A stretch of 64,000 bases of DNA. It comes from Verrucomicrobiota bacterium (GTDB taxonomy: Bacteria; Verrucomicrobiota; Kiritimatiellia; RFP12; UBA1067). The translations under genes were made by a program, and so were the position numbers. Positions 45,122 through 53,517 of this stretch are shown piece after piece; within the stretch, counting starts at the first letter, position 1; each line of letters starts with the position of its first letter. The notes under the pieces were generated by a model that worked only from the letters and a program-made list of their open reading frames with translations, did no database searches and was not told the origin of the DNA. The stretch lies in contig JAHFSX010000008.1 in the NCBI GenBank assembly GCA_023269675.1, forward strand, positions 1-64,000, in the 5' to 3' direction.

Positions 45122-45189
45122 GCCCGGCGGCACACCCGTCCGCGGGCGCGTTCCCTATGCCCGATGCACTTCGCCCCCTCACAAAGGGC

Positions 45190-45220
45190 TTGCCTTGACA
45201 CCCCCATTCAGGCATACAAT
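45190..45220 (+). promoter_or_regulatory. Possible promoter of second CotH/LTD gene
   Basis: TACAAT at 45215-45220 is a good -10. Upstream TTGCCT (45190-45195) gives a 19-bp spacer, while the better TTGACA (45195-45200) is only 14 bp away. The overlap of the two possible -35 boxes leaves the assignment open. The region 45122-45307 holds nothing else obvious. Confidence 0.45.
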
Positions 45221-45307
45221 AAAAGCTAAGTCTAGATTAAGCTTAAAACTGAGACGGGAAACGGGGCGCCTTTGAACAAGAGGCCCCCGGGCGGATGGAG
45301 CACGCGC

Positions 45308-48300
45308 ATGGGAACGGGCCTCTATTGCGGATATGAAAGACCTTCCGGCTTCGGGCGGAGCTTTGCCGGCGGGCGTCGGGGTTCCTGCCCGGCGCGCCTG
45401 GCCCGGCGGCAGGCCTTCCCGCTCCGGCTGCTCGTGGCGCTGTTCGCCTGGGGGGCGCTCTCCGCCTGCGGCCAGGTCGTGATCAACGAGGTGGTGGCCG
45501 CCAACTCGGACAGGCTCCTGCAGCGGACCGCAGCGGGTTTCCCGCGGCTCGGCGTCACGGCCCAGTGGTACGAAACCGGGTATGACGACACCCGGTGGAG
45601 CACGGGGAACGGGCCCTTCGGGTTCGGCACGTTCAGCGGGCTCACGCTGGGCGTGAACACCTCGGCCGCCATGCAGAACAAGCTGGCCTCGCTCTACGTG
45701 CGCAAGGCGTTCCCCGTGACGGCGGGCCAGTCTTCTTCGACCAACCAACTGCAGCTCGTCACGCGGTTCAACGACGGGTTCATCGCTTTTCTCAACGGCG
45801 TCGAGGTGGCGCGCCGCAACATGGGCAACCCCGGCATGTTCGCCTACCGCGATCAGGCCGCGTTCAACACCAACGTGCCCTCGGCCGCCGCGGAGACGAT
45901 CGTTCTGGGCATCGCCAGCAACCGGCTGGTGACAGGCACCAATTTCCTCTGCATAGAGACGCACAACAAAGCGCTCACGGGCACCGACGGGGCCAACTTT
46001 CTCTCCATGGCCGACCTGCGCATCGGCGGCGCGGCGCCGGTCTCTCTGGTCACGAACAACGCGGCGTGGAAATACTTCGCGGGGGTTTCGGAACCTTCCG
46101 GCGGGCTGACCGACTACGGACTCATCAACGGCCTGCCGCAGACGGTGACGTGGGCGACGCTCGGCTTCAACGACTCCTCCTGGGCCGAGGCGAGCGGCCC
46201 CTGCGGTTATGACCGCAGCGCGCCGCCCCACTATCTGTTGGGCATCAACCTGACCAACGAGATGTACGGCATCGCCGCCTCGGTCTATACGCGCACGTTC
46301 TTCTCGGCGACGCCCGCCGAGGCGGCGGCGGCCGACCCGCTGCAGCTTGTGATCGACTACGACGACGGCCTCATCGTGTACCTGAACGGGCGCGAGGTGG
46401 CGCGGCGCAACGTCGGCACGGCGAACACGATCACGCCCTACAACACCTTGGCCACCGCGGGCCACGGCGCCAACGGCGAGGGCGGGCTGACGAATCAGGC
46501 GGAGGCCGTGACGCTGGGAGCCGCCAACACCCTGCTGTCGGGCGGGGACAACGTGCTGTCCGTGCAGACGCATAACAGTACGCTGACGAGCTCCGATCTG
46601 ATCGGAAGGGTCACCCTCTCGACGACGGGCGCCAACGCCCGCACGCTGGCGCGCCCGACGGACACGGCCCGCTTCTTTATCGGCACGAGCGAGCCGAAGG
46701 GAGCCGTATCGGCCGAGGATGGGGAGGAGAGCGCCGACATCGAAGAGGACACGCCCGACTCCGAAAGCGACTGGGTCGAGCTGTACAATGCCGGAGGCGC
46801 GGCGGTCAACCTGACGGGGTGGTCGTTGACCGACGACGAGGGCAAGCCCCGCAAATGGTATTTTCCGGCGGGCAGCAGCATCGCGGCGGGAGGCTACCTG
46901 ATCGTCATGGCGACCGGTTTCGACGTGGGGCCCATCAATGGCGCGACCTACCTGCACACGAACTTCAAGCTCGGCTCCGGCGGCGAATATCTGGGGCTGG
47001 TGGACGCGTCCGGAGCCGCCGTAAGCGAAATCGCGCCCGCCTTGCCCGCGCAGAGTTATTTTCACTCCTATGTGCGCAACGGGGCCGGCCAGTACGTGTT
47101 CTCCGACACGGCGACGCCGGGCGCGGCGAACGCGGGAAACCTCTTCACGGCCATCACGGCGGCGCCGGATTTCAGCCACCCGGGGGGCTTCTACCCCTCG
47201 AGTATCTCGCTGCAGCTGGCCGCGCCGGACACCGCCGCGGTCATCCGCTACACGCTGAACGGAAGCGAGCCCTCAGCCACGAACGCGCTCTACAGCGCCC
47301 CGCTTGCCATCACGTCCAACACGACGGTGCGGGCGCGCTGCTTCAAGGCGGGCGAGGTGCCCTCCGCCGTCCGCACCTGCAACTACCTCGTGGCCCAGTC
47401 CGCGGCCCGCCGCTCGATCCCCGCGATGTGCCTGTCGGCAGAGCCGGTGCTCGGCCTCTACGGGCCGAACGCCAGCGGCGGGCCGGCCAATGGCGAAGGC
47501 ATCATGGCGATCAAGGGCGGCGGGTATACGAACGGCCTGTGGAACAACTTCGGGGACATGAACGCCTTCAACATGCCCCTGCTGTACGGGCGTTCGGCGG
47601 AACGCCCGGCCGGCTTCGAGTACTATCCCACCAGCGGCGTGCCGCTGCGCACGGATCTCGGCTTGCGCATTTCCAGCAGCGGGTACTCCCGCCCGCGGCT
47701 GGTGCTGAACGACAAGCCCTCGAACCGCTTTACGCCGGGTTCGTCACTGAACAAGCCCTCGTTCAACATTTTCTTCCGCGGGGAACTGGGCGAGGCGCAG
47801 CAGGATTACGCGTTCTTCCCGGACAGCCGCGTCACCAAGTTCGAAAACATGCGCATTCGGGCCGGCAAGAACGACATTCAAAACCCGTTCATCGCCGACG
47901 AGTTCATGCGGCGGCTCTTCATCGGAACCGGACAGCAGGGATCGATCGGGACGTTCATCTCGATCTACATCAACGGGGTATGGAAGGGCTATTTCAACTT
48001 CTGCGAGCATCTGCGCGAAGCCTTCATGCAGCAGCACCACAACAGCAGCGCCACATGGGATGTGCAGCAAGTCAACGCGTTCGCGAGCGGAGATCCGATC
48101 CACTGGAACAGCACCATTTCGTTCCTGCGCACCAACGACCTCACAAACGTGGCGAACTACGTTAAGGCTCAGGGCTACATCGACACCGAAAACGTGATCG
48201 ATTACTTGACGGTCAACGCCTTCGCGGCCCAAGGGGACTGGCCGGGCAACAACTGGGTCGCCGCCCGCGAGCGCAGCGACGCCGGCCGCTGGCGCTTCTA

Positions 48301-50815
48301 CATGTGGGACGCCGAGATGAGCTTCGGCTTGTCAACCGGGCGCCCGACAACCTACAACACCTTCACCAACGACCTCGTCATCAGCAACCCCAAGACGTCC
48401 GGCAGCTACATCCCGGTCATCTACACCCTGCTGAAAGCCTCACCCGAGTTCCGCCTGCGTTTCGCCGACCGCGTGCAGAAGCATATGTTCCATGACGGGT
48501 GCCTGACGAAAAGCAGCATGCAGTCGGTGTACCAGAACCTGCGCAACGCCATCAACCCCATCATGCTGGAAACCATCGGCGCGACGGTGAACGAGAGCGC
48601 CTACAACAACTGGATCGCGAATGATGCCCGCCGCCCGATCTTCTTCACCCAGCTGACCGGCCAGGGGCTCTGGCCGGCCACGCTCGCGCCCGAGTTCAGC
48701 CAGCACGGCGGCCCCATCACCCCCAACACGCAGGTCGCCGTCAGCAACCCGAACGGGGCCGGCAGCATCTACTTCACCACGAACGGCTGCGACCCGCGCG
48801 CCGTCGGCGGCAGCGTCACGGGCAGCCTGTATGCCAGCCCGATTCTCCTCTCGGCCTCGACGGCCATCAAAGCCCGCGTGCTCAGTCCCGGCGGCGAGTG
48901 GAGCCCGCTGCAGGAGGCGAACTTTGTTGTGCCGGTGAACGCCGCCGTCTTGCAGCCGACCGGAAGCGCGGATTGGACCGCCGACGCGAACTGGAGCAGC
49001 TGGCCGCTGCCCTACCCCAACGGCACCAACGCCGCCGCTTTCATCAACGCGCCCCTGACGGCCGACCGCGACATCAACCTCCGCGCGCCGGTCACCGTCG
49101 GATCGATCGCGCTTTATCAGAACGACTCCGCGTTCCGCAACAAGATCAGGGACCGGAGCGCCGGCAACACGCTGACTTTCATGTCGACCAACGGCCCGGC
49201 GCTGCTCGCGGTCAACGGCACGGGGATCGGCTACGCCGAGTTCGAGGTGGCCGCCGACACGCTCCTCAACTCGGACCTGCGCGTGGAGGTCAACAATACG
49301 GTCGGCGACGCCGCGTACGGCGCGCTGCGGCTCCGGGCGAACTGGCGCGGTCCGGGCGGACTGATCAAAGAGGGCGACGGCATCGTCACGCTGACCGGCG
49401 ACGGCAAGGTCTACACCGGAGCGACGGCGATCAATCAGGGCGTGCTTCAGCTCACGGAGTCCGCGACCCCCTTCCAGAGCGCGCCGGTCTCGGTCACCTC
49501 CGGGGGGCAGTTGCGCCTGACGTCGGCCAGCACCGACGGCGTGCCGCGCGTCTACGCCTTCGGCTGCGGCCTGACGCTCGACAGCCTCGGCCGCGGCGGT
49601 TCGCTGCCGGCGCCCGGCCAGGGAATTTCCGGCGCGCTGCGTTACCAGCCCGACTCGGATGACAGCGTCGCGGTGGTCACCAACACCGTCGCGTTTGCCG
49701 GCCTCTCCGGGGTGCATGTCGAGGGGACACGCAACACCCTGGAGTTGTCGGGTCCGCTGTCCGGCCCGCAGGGATTCATCAAGACGGGCGGCGGCAACCT
49801 GATCCTCAGCGCCCAGAGCCCGCGCTACCTCGCGCCCGTGACCGTCAGCAACGGCACGCTGACCGTCAACGGGCGCATCCTGTCAGCGGTCGAGCTCGCC
49901 GCAGGCGGGTCGCTCGCGGGCTGCGGGCGCACCGGTCCCGTCAGCGGCGCCGGCACGGTCGGCCTCGACCGCACCGTGCTCTCCGCGCCGACCGCCTTCG
50001 GCCTGAACTACGCCTTTGTTTTCGGAACCAAAGGCTCGCCCGCCTATGCGAGCGGCACGGCCAGCGGCAACTCCGTCCTGCGCCTGATCTCCCTCCATCC
50101 GGGCGCGGGCTCCCCCGCCATCGACCTCTACCTGGATGCGCCCGCGCTGGCGGCCGGCGACCGCCTGCGCGGGGGGTTCTTCGTCGAGAGCGGCTTCGAC
50201 CTCGCGGGCTTCCTCGCCTCCGCGACGGTCCGCTTCTTCGAGCCGAGCGCCGGCGGCAGCGTGAGCTTCGCCAACCGGCTCTATGCCCCCTACACCGGGG
50301 CCCTCGCGCTCACGGTGACGGCGATGCCCGAAACCGCCGATTTCGGCGACGGTCCGCACCCCGGCCGCGTGATGGAAGTGCGCGTCGCCGGGCCGCCCGT
50401 GCGGTATGGCGAATGGATGCGGCAGACCTACCTGAACGCCGAGGACCGGGACAACCCCTCGGTCGCAAGCCCCCTCGCCAACTTACAAAACGACGGCGTC
50501 CCCAACCTGCTCAGGTACGCCTTCGACATCCCCCCGAATGCACCGATGGACGGCCATCTGCCGCGCTTCGCGCTGGAAAACGGGACACCCCTGTATCGGT
50601 TCCATTTCGATCCCGGCAAGAATGACCTGGTCTATCTGGTCGAGGCCGCCTCCACGCTCTCCGGCTGGACGCGGACGCTCTTCGATTCGCGGACCGATGA
50701 TCCCGCCGGGTGGAACTGGGACGGCGAATCCCTGTTCCTGTCTGACGAAGAGGCCGGCCCCGCCCTCTGCCCCACGCAATTCTACCGTTTACGCGTGCTG
50801 CTCGCCGAACCCTGA
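45308..50815 (+). CDS. Giant secreted CotH / lamin-tail-domain protein, copy 2
   Basis: An 1835-residue paralogue of the preceding gene with the same domain order over nearly its full length; identity is high by eye in every domain. The ATG at 45308 is chosen because GGAG lies 7 nt upstream; a TTG at 45272 would extend it by 12 residues. The signal region LRLLVALFAWGALSACGQ contains LSAC, a possible lipobox, absent from copy 1. Lamin-tail parts: VVINEVVAANSDRLL at the mature N-terminus, DWVELYNAGG near 487. CotH region: GLYGPNASG, then WRFYMWDAEMSFG. Strand repeats: GGLIKEGDGIVTLTGDGKVYTG. C-terminal domain as in copy 1. Tandem duplication with separate promoters is inferred. Confidence 0.85.
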   Translation: MGTGLYCGYERPSGFGRSFAGGRRGSCPARLARRQAFPLRLLVALFAWGALSACGQVVINEVVAANSDRLLQRTAAGFPRLGVTAQWYETGYDDTRWSTGNGPFGFGTFSGLTLGVNTSAAMQNKLASLYVRKAFPVTAGQSSSTNQLQLVTRFNDGFIAFLNGVEVARRNMGNPGMFAYRDQAAFNTNVPSAAAETIVLGIASNRLVTGTNFLCIETHNKALTGTDGANFLSMADLRIGGAAPVSLVTNNAAWKYFAGVSEPSGGLTDYGLINGLPQTVTWATLGFNDSSWAEASGPCGYDRSAPPHYLLGINLTNEMYGIAASVYTRTFFSATPAEAAAADPLQLVIDYDDGLIVYLNGREVARRNVGTANTITPYNTLATAGHGANGEGGLTNQAEAVTLGAANTLLSGGDNVLSVQTHNSTLTSSDLIGRVTLSTTGANARTLARPTDTARFFIGTSEPKGAVSAEDGEESADIEEDTPDSESDWVELYNAGGAAVNLTGWSLTDDEGKPRKWYFPAGSSIAAGGYLIVMATGFDVGPINGATYLHTNFKLGSGGEYLGLVDASGAAVSEIAPALPAQSYFHSYVRNGAGQYVFSDTATPGAANAGNLFTAITAAPDFSHPGGFYPSSISLQLAAPDTAAVIRYTLNGSEPSATNALYSAPLAITSNTTVRARCFKAGEVPSAVRTCNYLVAQSAARRSIPAMCLSAEPVLGLYGPNASGGPANGEGIMAIKGGGYTNGLWNNFGDMNAFNMPLLYGRSAERPAGFEYYPTSGVPLRTDLGLRISSSGYSRPRLVLNDKPSNRFTPGSSLNKPSFNIFFRGELGEAQQDYAFFPDSRVTKFENMRIRAGKNDIQNPFIADEFMRRLFIGTGQQGSIGTFISIYINGVWKGYFNFCEHLREAFMQQHHNSSATWDVQQVNAFASGDPIHWNSTISFLRTNDLTNVANYVKAQGYIDTENVIDYLTVNAFAAQGDWPGNNWVAARERSDAGRWRFYMWDAEMSFGLSTGRPTTYNTFTNDLVISNPKTSGSYIPVIYTLLKASPEFRLRFADRVQKHMFHDGCLTKSSMQSVYQNLRNAINPIMLETIGATVNESAYNNWIANDARRPIFFTQLTGQGLWPATLAPEFSQHGGPITPNTQVAVSNPNGAGSIYFTTNGCDPRAVGGSVTGSLYASPILLSASTAIKARVLSPGGEWSPLQEANFVVPVNAAVLQPTGSADWTADANWSSWPLPYPNGTNAAAFINAPLTADRDINLRAPVTVGSIALYQNDSAFRNKIRDRSAGNTLTFMSTNGPALLAVNGTGIGYAEFEVAADTLLNSDLRVEVNNTVGDAAYGALRLRANWRGPGGLIKEGDGIVTLTGDGKVYTGATAINQGVLQLTESATPFQSAPVSVTSGGQLRLTSASTDGVPRVYAFGCGLTLDSLGRGGSLPAPGQGISGALRYQPDSDDSVAVVTNTVAFAGLSGVHVEGTRNTLELSGPLSGPQGFIKTGGGNLILSAQSPRYLAPVTVSNGTLTVNGRILSAVELAAGGSLAGCGRTGPVSGAGTVGLDRTVLSAPTAFGLNYAFVFGTKGSPAYASGTASGNSVLRLISLHPGAGSPAIDLYLDAPALAAGDRLRGGFFVESGFDLAGFLASATVRFFEPSAGGSVSFANRLYAPYTGALALTVTAMPETADFGDGPHPGRVMEVRVAGPPVRYGEWMRQTYLNAEDRDNPSVASPLANLQNDGVPNLLRYAFDIPPNAPMDGHLPRFALENGTPLYRFHFDPGKNDLVYLVEAASTLSGWTRTLFDSRTDDPAGWNWDGESLFLSDEEAGPALCPTQFYRLRVLLAEP

Positions 50816-50823
50816 CGCCTAGC

Positions 50824-51025
50824 CTAGAGCAATTTCACTTTTCGTGCAGCCACTTTGCGCAGGCAATTTAAACCTGTCATCCGCTTGATTTATCTTACCA
50901 CCAAGACGCAAAGAACACGGAGTCCACCAAGATTTAACTTCGTGTTCTTGGTGTGCTTTGTGTCTTGGTGGTTAGCATTTTCTTTAGCCACAAAAACGTC
51001 TACGCAATTAGAAAACACGCTCTAG
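50824..51025. repeat. 202-bp element with CTAGAGC inverted ends and ACCAAGACAC-word palindrome
   Basis: The ends are CTAGAGC (50824-50830) and GCTCTAG (51019-51025). Inside, left arm 50896-50933 (TACCACCAAGACGCAAAG...) pairs with right arm 50938-50974 (CTTCGTGTTCTTGGTGTG...). The left 13 nt match 11884-11896. The right end contains the xseB stop codon. MITE-like in layout, though no target duplication was identified. Confidence 0.6.
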
Positions 51026-51270
51026 GCTTCGGCGGTGAGCTGGAGCGGCTCGACCGTCACGCCGCCGCTGCCGTCCTTGACGATCTTCTCAATCTTCTTC
51101 TCGACCTCGTTCAGCTTGGCCGTGCAGAGCTTCACCAGTTTCTGACCCTCCTCGAACGAGGCGATCATCGTGTCGAGATCCGTCTCCCCCGCCTCCATCT
51201 CCTCGACAATCGTCTCCAGCCGCTTGAGCGCGGCCTCAAAGCCCAGCGGGCTCTCTTCTTTCTTCGACAT
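51022..51270 (-). CDS. xseB: Exodeoxyribonuclease VII small subunit
   Basis: An 82-residue all-helical protein with the XseB core GFEAALKRLETIVEEMEAGETDLDTMIASFEEGQKLVKLC. Several copies bind one XseA to make the exonuclease that degrades single-stranded DNA. Acidic residues and the E-E-G-x-x-L/K-L-C spacing match the family. It is encoded 79 bp after xseA, and the gap carries two REP-like hairpins. Its TAG stop lies in the CTAGAGC end of the neighbouring element. Confidence 0.94.
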   Translation of the reverse strand: MSKKEESPLGFEAALKRLETIVEEMEAGETDLDTMIASFEEGQKLVKLCTAKLNEVEKKIEKIVKDGSGGVTVEPLQLTAEA

Positions 51271-51295
51271 TTTGCGAAATCCCTTTTTTGAAAGA

Positions 51296-51353
51296 GGGCG
51301 GACACGCAGGTCCGCCCCTACCGTGCGGGCGACCGGCGGGTCGCCCGCGCTAC
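51296..51353 (-). repeat. Tandem pair of REP-like GTAG hairpins between xseA and xseB
   Basis: Minus strand, first: GTAG then GCGGGCGACC/GGTCGCCCGC (perfect 10-bp stem, 51325-51348), with the GTAG at 51350-51353 containing the xseA TAG stop. Second: GTAG then GGGCGGAC/GTCCGCCC (perfect 8-bp stem, 51296-51317, GTAG 51318-51321). Both hairpins point the same way and fill the intercistronic gap. Confidence 0.75.
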
Positions 51354-52699
51354 GTCACCACCGACCCGATCACGCCGTCCTTGACCTGCGTGGCCAGCGC
51401 CGCGCCGGCTGCCACATCCGCGACCGAACGCACCAGGCGGCCGTCCGCCGTCCGCGTCAGACTGTAGCCGCGCTCCAACACCGCCAGCGGGCTCAGCAAC
51501 ACCATCTGGCGCTCCAGCCCCGCGACGCGCGTCCGCAGCCGGTCCGCCTGCAGCCGGCACGCCTGCGTCAGCCGCCGCTCGTCCAGCACCACCCGTGCCT
51601 CGACCTGCCGCACCTTCCGCTCGCGCAGCAGGCGCAAGCGGCTGAACGCCTGTTCGGCCCGCTGCCGCTCGGCCTGCACGCGCTGCCGCACCGCGTGGTC
51701 CAGCCGCATGCCCAGGGTGTCCACGCGCTGCGCCAGCCGCTCGGTCACGTGTTCCGGCTGCCGCAGGCAAGGCGACGTCCGGGCGGCGGCCAGGCGGCTG
51801 CGCAACTCCGCCGCGCGCTGTTGCAGCGCCTGCCGCAAGGCCCGCGTCTGCCGCGCCACCTCGGCCTCGAATTCGGATTTGGGAGCGATCACCAGCTCGG
51901 CCGCAGCCGAAGGGGTGGGCGCGCGCAGGTCGGCCGCGAAATCGCACAGCGAGAAATCGACCTCGTGCCCCACCGCGGAGATCACCGGGATCGCCGAGCC
52001 CGCCACCGCGCGCGCCACGACCTCCTCGTTGAACGCCCAGAGGTCCTCCAGGCTGCCGCCGCCGCGCCCCACGATCAGCACGTCCGCCGGCCACGCGCTC
52101 CCCGGCCCGCACAGGCGGTTGAAGAGCGCCACGGCCTCGGCGATCTCCTCCGCGGCCCCGGCTCCCTGCACCTTCACCGGCGCGAGCCGGATCTGCAGGT
52201 TGGGGAAACGCCGGCCCAGCACGTTGAGCATGTCATGGATCACCGCGCCGGTCGGCGAGGTCACGATGCCGATCCGCTGGGGCAGCCGCGGCAGCGGGCG
52301 CTTGCGCGCGGGGTCGAAGAGCCCCTCGGCCTGCAGCTTGCGCTTAAGCTCTTCAAAACGCTGCATCAGCGCGCCGACGCCCGCGGCCTCGATCTTGCGC
52401 ACGATCAGCTGGTACTGCCCGCGGTTCTCGAAGACGGTGATCTGGCCGTAGGCGCGCACCCGCTGTCCGTCCGCCAGACGCGTGGTTGCGGCCACACCCG
52501 CCCGCGCCCCCGCGAAGAGCACGGCGCTCAGCTGCGCCGTCTCGTCCTTCAGGTTGAAATAGGCGTGGCCCGACCCGTACACCTTGTAGTTCGAGATCTC
52601 GCCCTCGACCCACACGTGGCCGACCTCGTCCTCCAGCGTCTGCTTGATCTGGCGCGTGAGCTCGGAAATCGTGTAAACCTTGATCTCGGCGGACGGCAT
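51350..52699 (-). CDS. xseA: Exodeoxyribonuclease VII large subunit
   Basis: A 449-residue catalytic subunit. The N-terminal OB-fold reads KVYTISELTRQIKQTLEDEVGHVWVEGEISNYKVYGSGHAYFNLKDE. The catalytic region has RIGIVTSPTGAVIHDMLNVLGRRFP, DVLIVGRGGGSLEDLWAFNEE and ISAVGHEVDFSLCDFAADLRAPTPSAAAE, all classic XseA blocks. A long coiled coil (about 300-400) binds XseB. AAAGGAGT lies upstream of the ATG. It starts 11 bp after ymdB, so rny-ymdB-xseA-xseB is probably one operon. Confidence 0.95.
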   Translation of the reverse strand: MPSAEIKVYTISELTRQIKQTLEDEVGHVWVEGEISNYKVYGSGHAYFNLKDETAQLSAVLFAGARAGVAATTRLADGQRVRAYGQITVFENRGQYQLIVRKIEAAGVGALMQRFEELKRKLQAEGLFDPARKRPLPRLPQRIGIVTSPTGAVIHDMLNVLGRRFPNLQIRLAPVKVQGAGAAEEIAEAVALFNRLCGPGSAWPADVLIVGRGGGSLEDLWAFNEEVVARAVAGSAIPVISAVGHEVDFSLCDFAADLRAPTPSAAAELVIAPKSEFEAEVARQTRALRQALQQRAAELRSRLAAARTSPCLRQPEHVTERLAQRVDTLGMRLDHAVRQRVQAERQRAEQAFSRLRLLRERKVRQVEARVVLDERRLTQACRLQADRLRTRVAGLERQMVLLSPLAVLERGYSLTRTADGRLVRSVADVAAGAALATQVKDGVIGSVVT

Positions 52700-52710
52700 C
52701 GCGGACTCCT

Positions 52711-53499
52711 TTAAACGGCTGCGGCGCCTTCGCGGTAGCGGTACGGCACGATCGAAACGACCTTGCCGCTCGCCCGGTCCACGTCCAAAATCGCGCCCTC
52801 CAGCACGCACGGCCCGCCGGCCACCTCGAATTTGGCGGGGATCCCGGTCGTGAACTTTTTCAGGACCGGCGCGATCTCGCGGCCGATCACCGAGTTCATG
52901 GGGCCGGTCATGCCGAGGTCGGTGATGTAGGCGGTGCCCTTGGGCAGGAGCATCGCGTCGCTCGTCTGCACGTGCGTGTGCGTGCCGAACACGGCGGCCA
53001 CGCGCCCGTCGAGATAATGGCCCATCGCGATCTTTTCCGAGGTCGCCTCCGCATGGAAGTCCACCAGCACCGGCACGTTGCAGGGCAGCGTCCTGAGCAG
53101 CGCGTCCATGGCGCGGAAGGGGCAGTCCATCGGATTCATGAACACGCGCCCCAAGAGGTTCACCACCGCGAACGGACCGAACGCCGACTGAAGCACGGCA
53201 TACCCCTGGCCCGGCGCGCCCGGCGGGTAGTTCAAGGGGCGCACCAGCCGCTTCTCGCTGTTGATGGTCGTCTCCAGATCCTTCTGTCCCCACACGTGGT
53301 CGCCGAGCGTCACCACGTCGGCGCCGGACTTGAACAGCTCTTCGGCCAGCGCCAGCGTGATGCCGTTGCCCGCCGCCGCGTTCTCGCCGTTGGCGATCAC
53401 CAATTGGACCGCGTTCTCCTCGCGCAGACGTTTGACGACATCCTTGAAGATGCGCCGTCCCGGCCCGCCCACGATATCACCCACCAAAAGAATCTTCAT
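52711..53499 (-). CDS. ymdB: YmdB-type metallophosphoesterase (TIGR00282 family)
   Basis: A 262-residue calcineurin-like phosphodiesterase. The family metal ligands are seen in LLVGDIVGGPGRR, VIANGENAAAGNGIT, VVTLGDHVWGQKD, VLVDFHAEATSEK and VFGTHTHVQTSDA. In Bacillus YmdB hydrolyses 2',3'-cyclic nucleotides and affects RNase Y targets; the adjacent rny gene makes the same link likely here. The ATG at 53499 (MKILLVGD) fits the family start, and a GAAAGTTGG lies upstream. It is 18 bp from rny. Confidence 0.93.
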   Translation of the reverse strand: MKILLVGDIVGGPGRRIFKDVVKRLREENAVQLVIANGENAAAGNGITLALAEELFKSGADVVTLGDHVWGQKDLETTINSEKRLVRPLNYPPGAPGQGYAVLQSAFGPFAVVNLLGRVFMNPMDCPFRAMDALLRTLPCNVPVLVDFHAEATSEKIAMGHYLDGRVAAVFGTHTHVQTSDAMLLPKGTAYITDLGMTGPMNSVIGREIAPVLKKFTTGIPAKFEVAGGPCVLEGAILDVDRASGKVVSIVPYRYREGAAAV

Positions 53500-53517
53500 G
53501 CATCCAACTTTCAAAAA

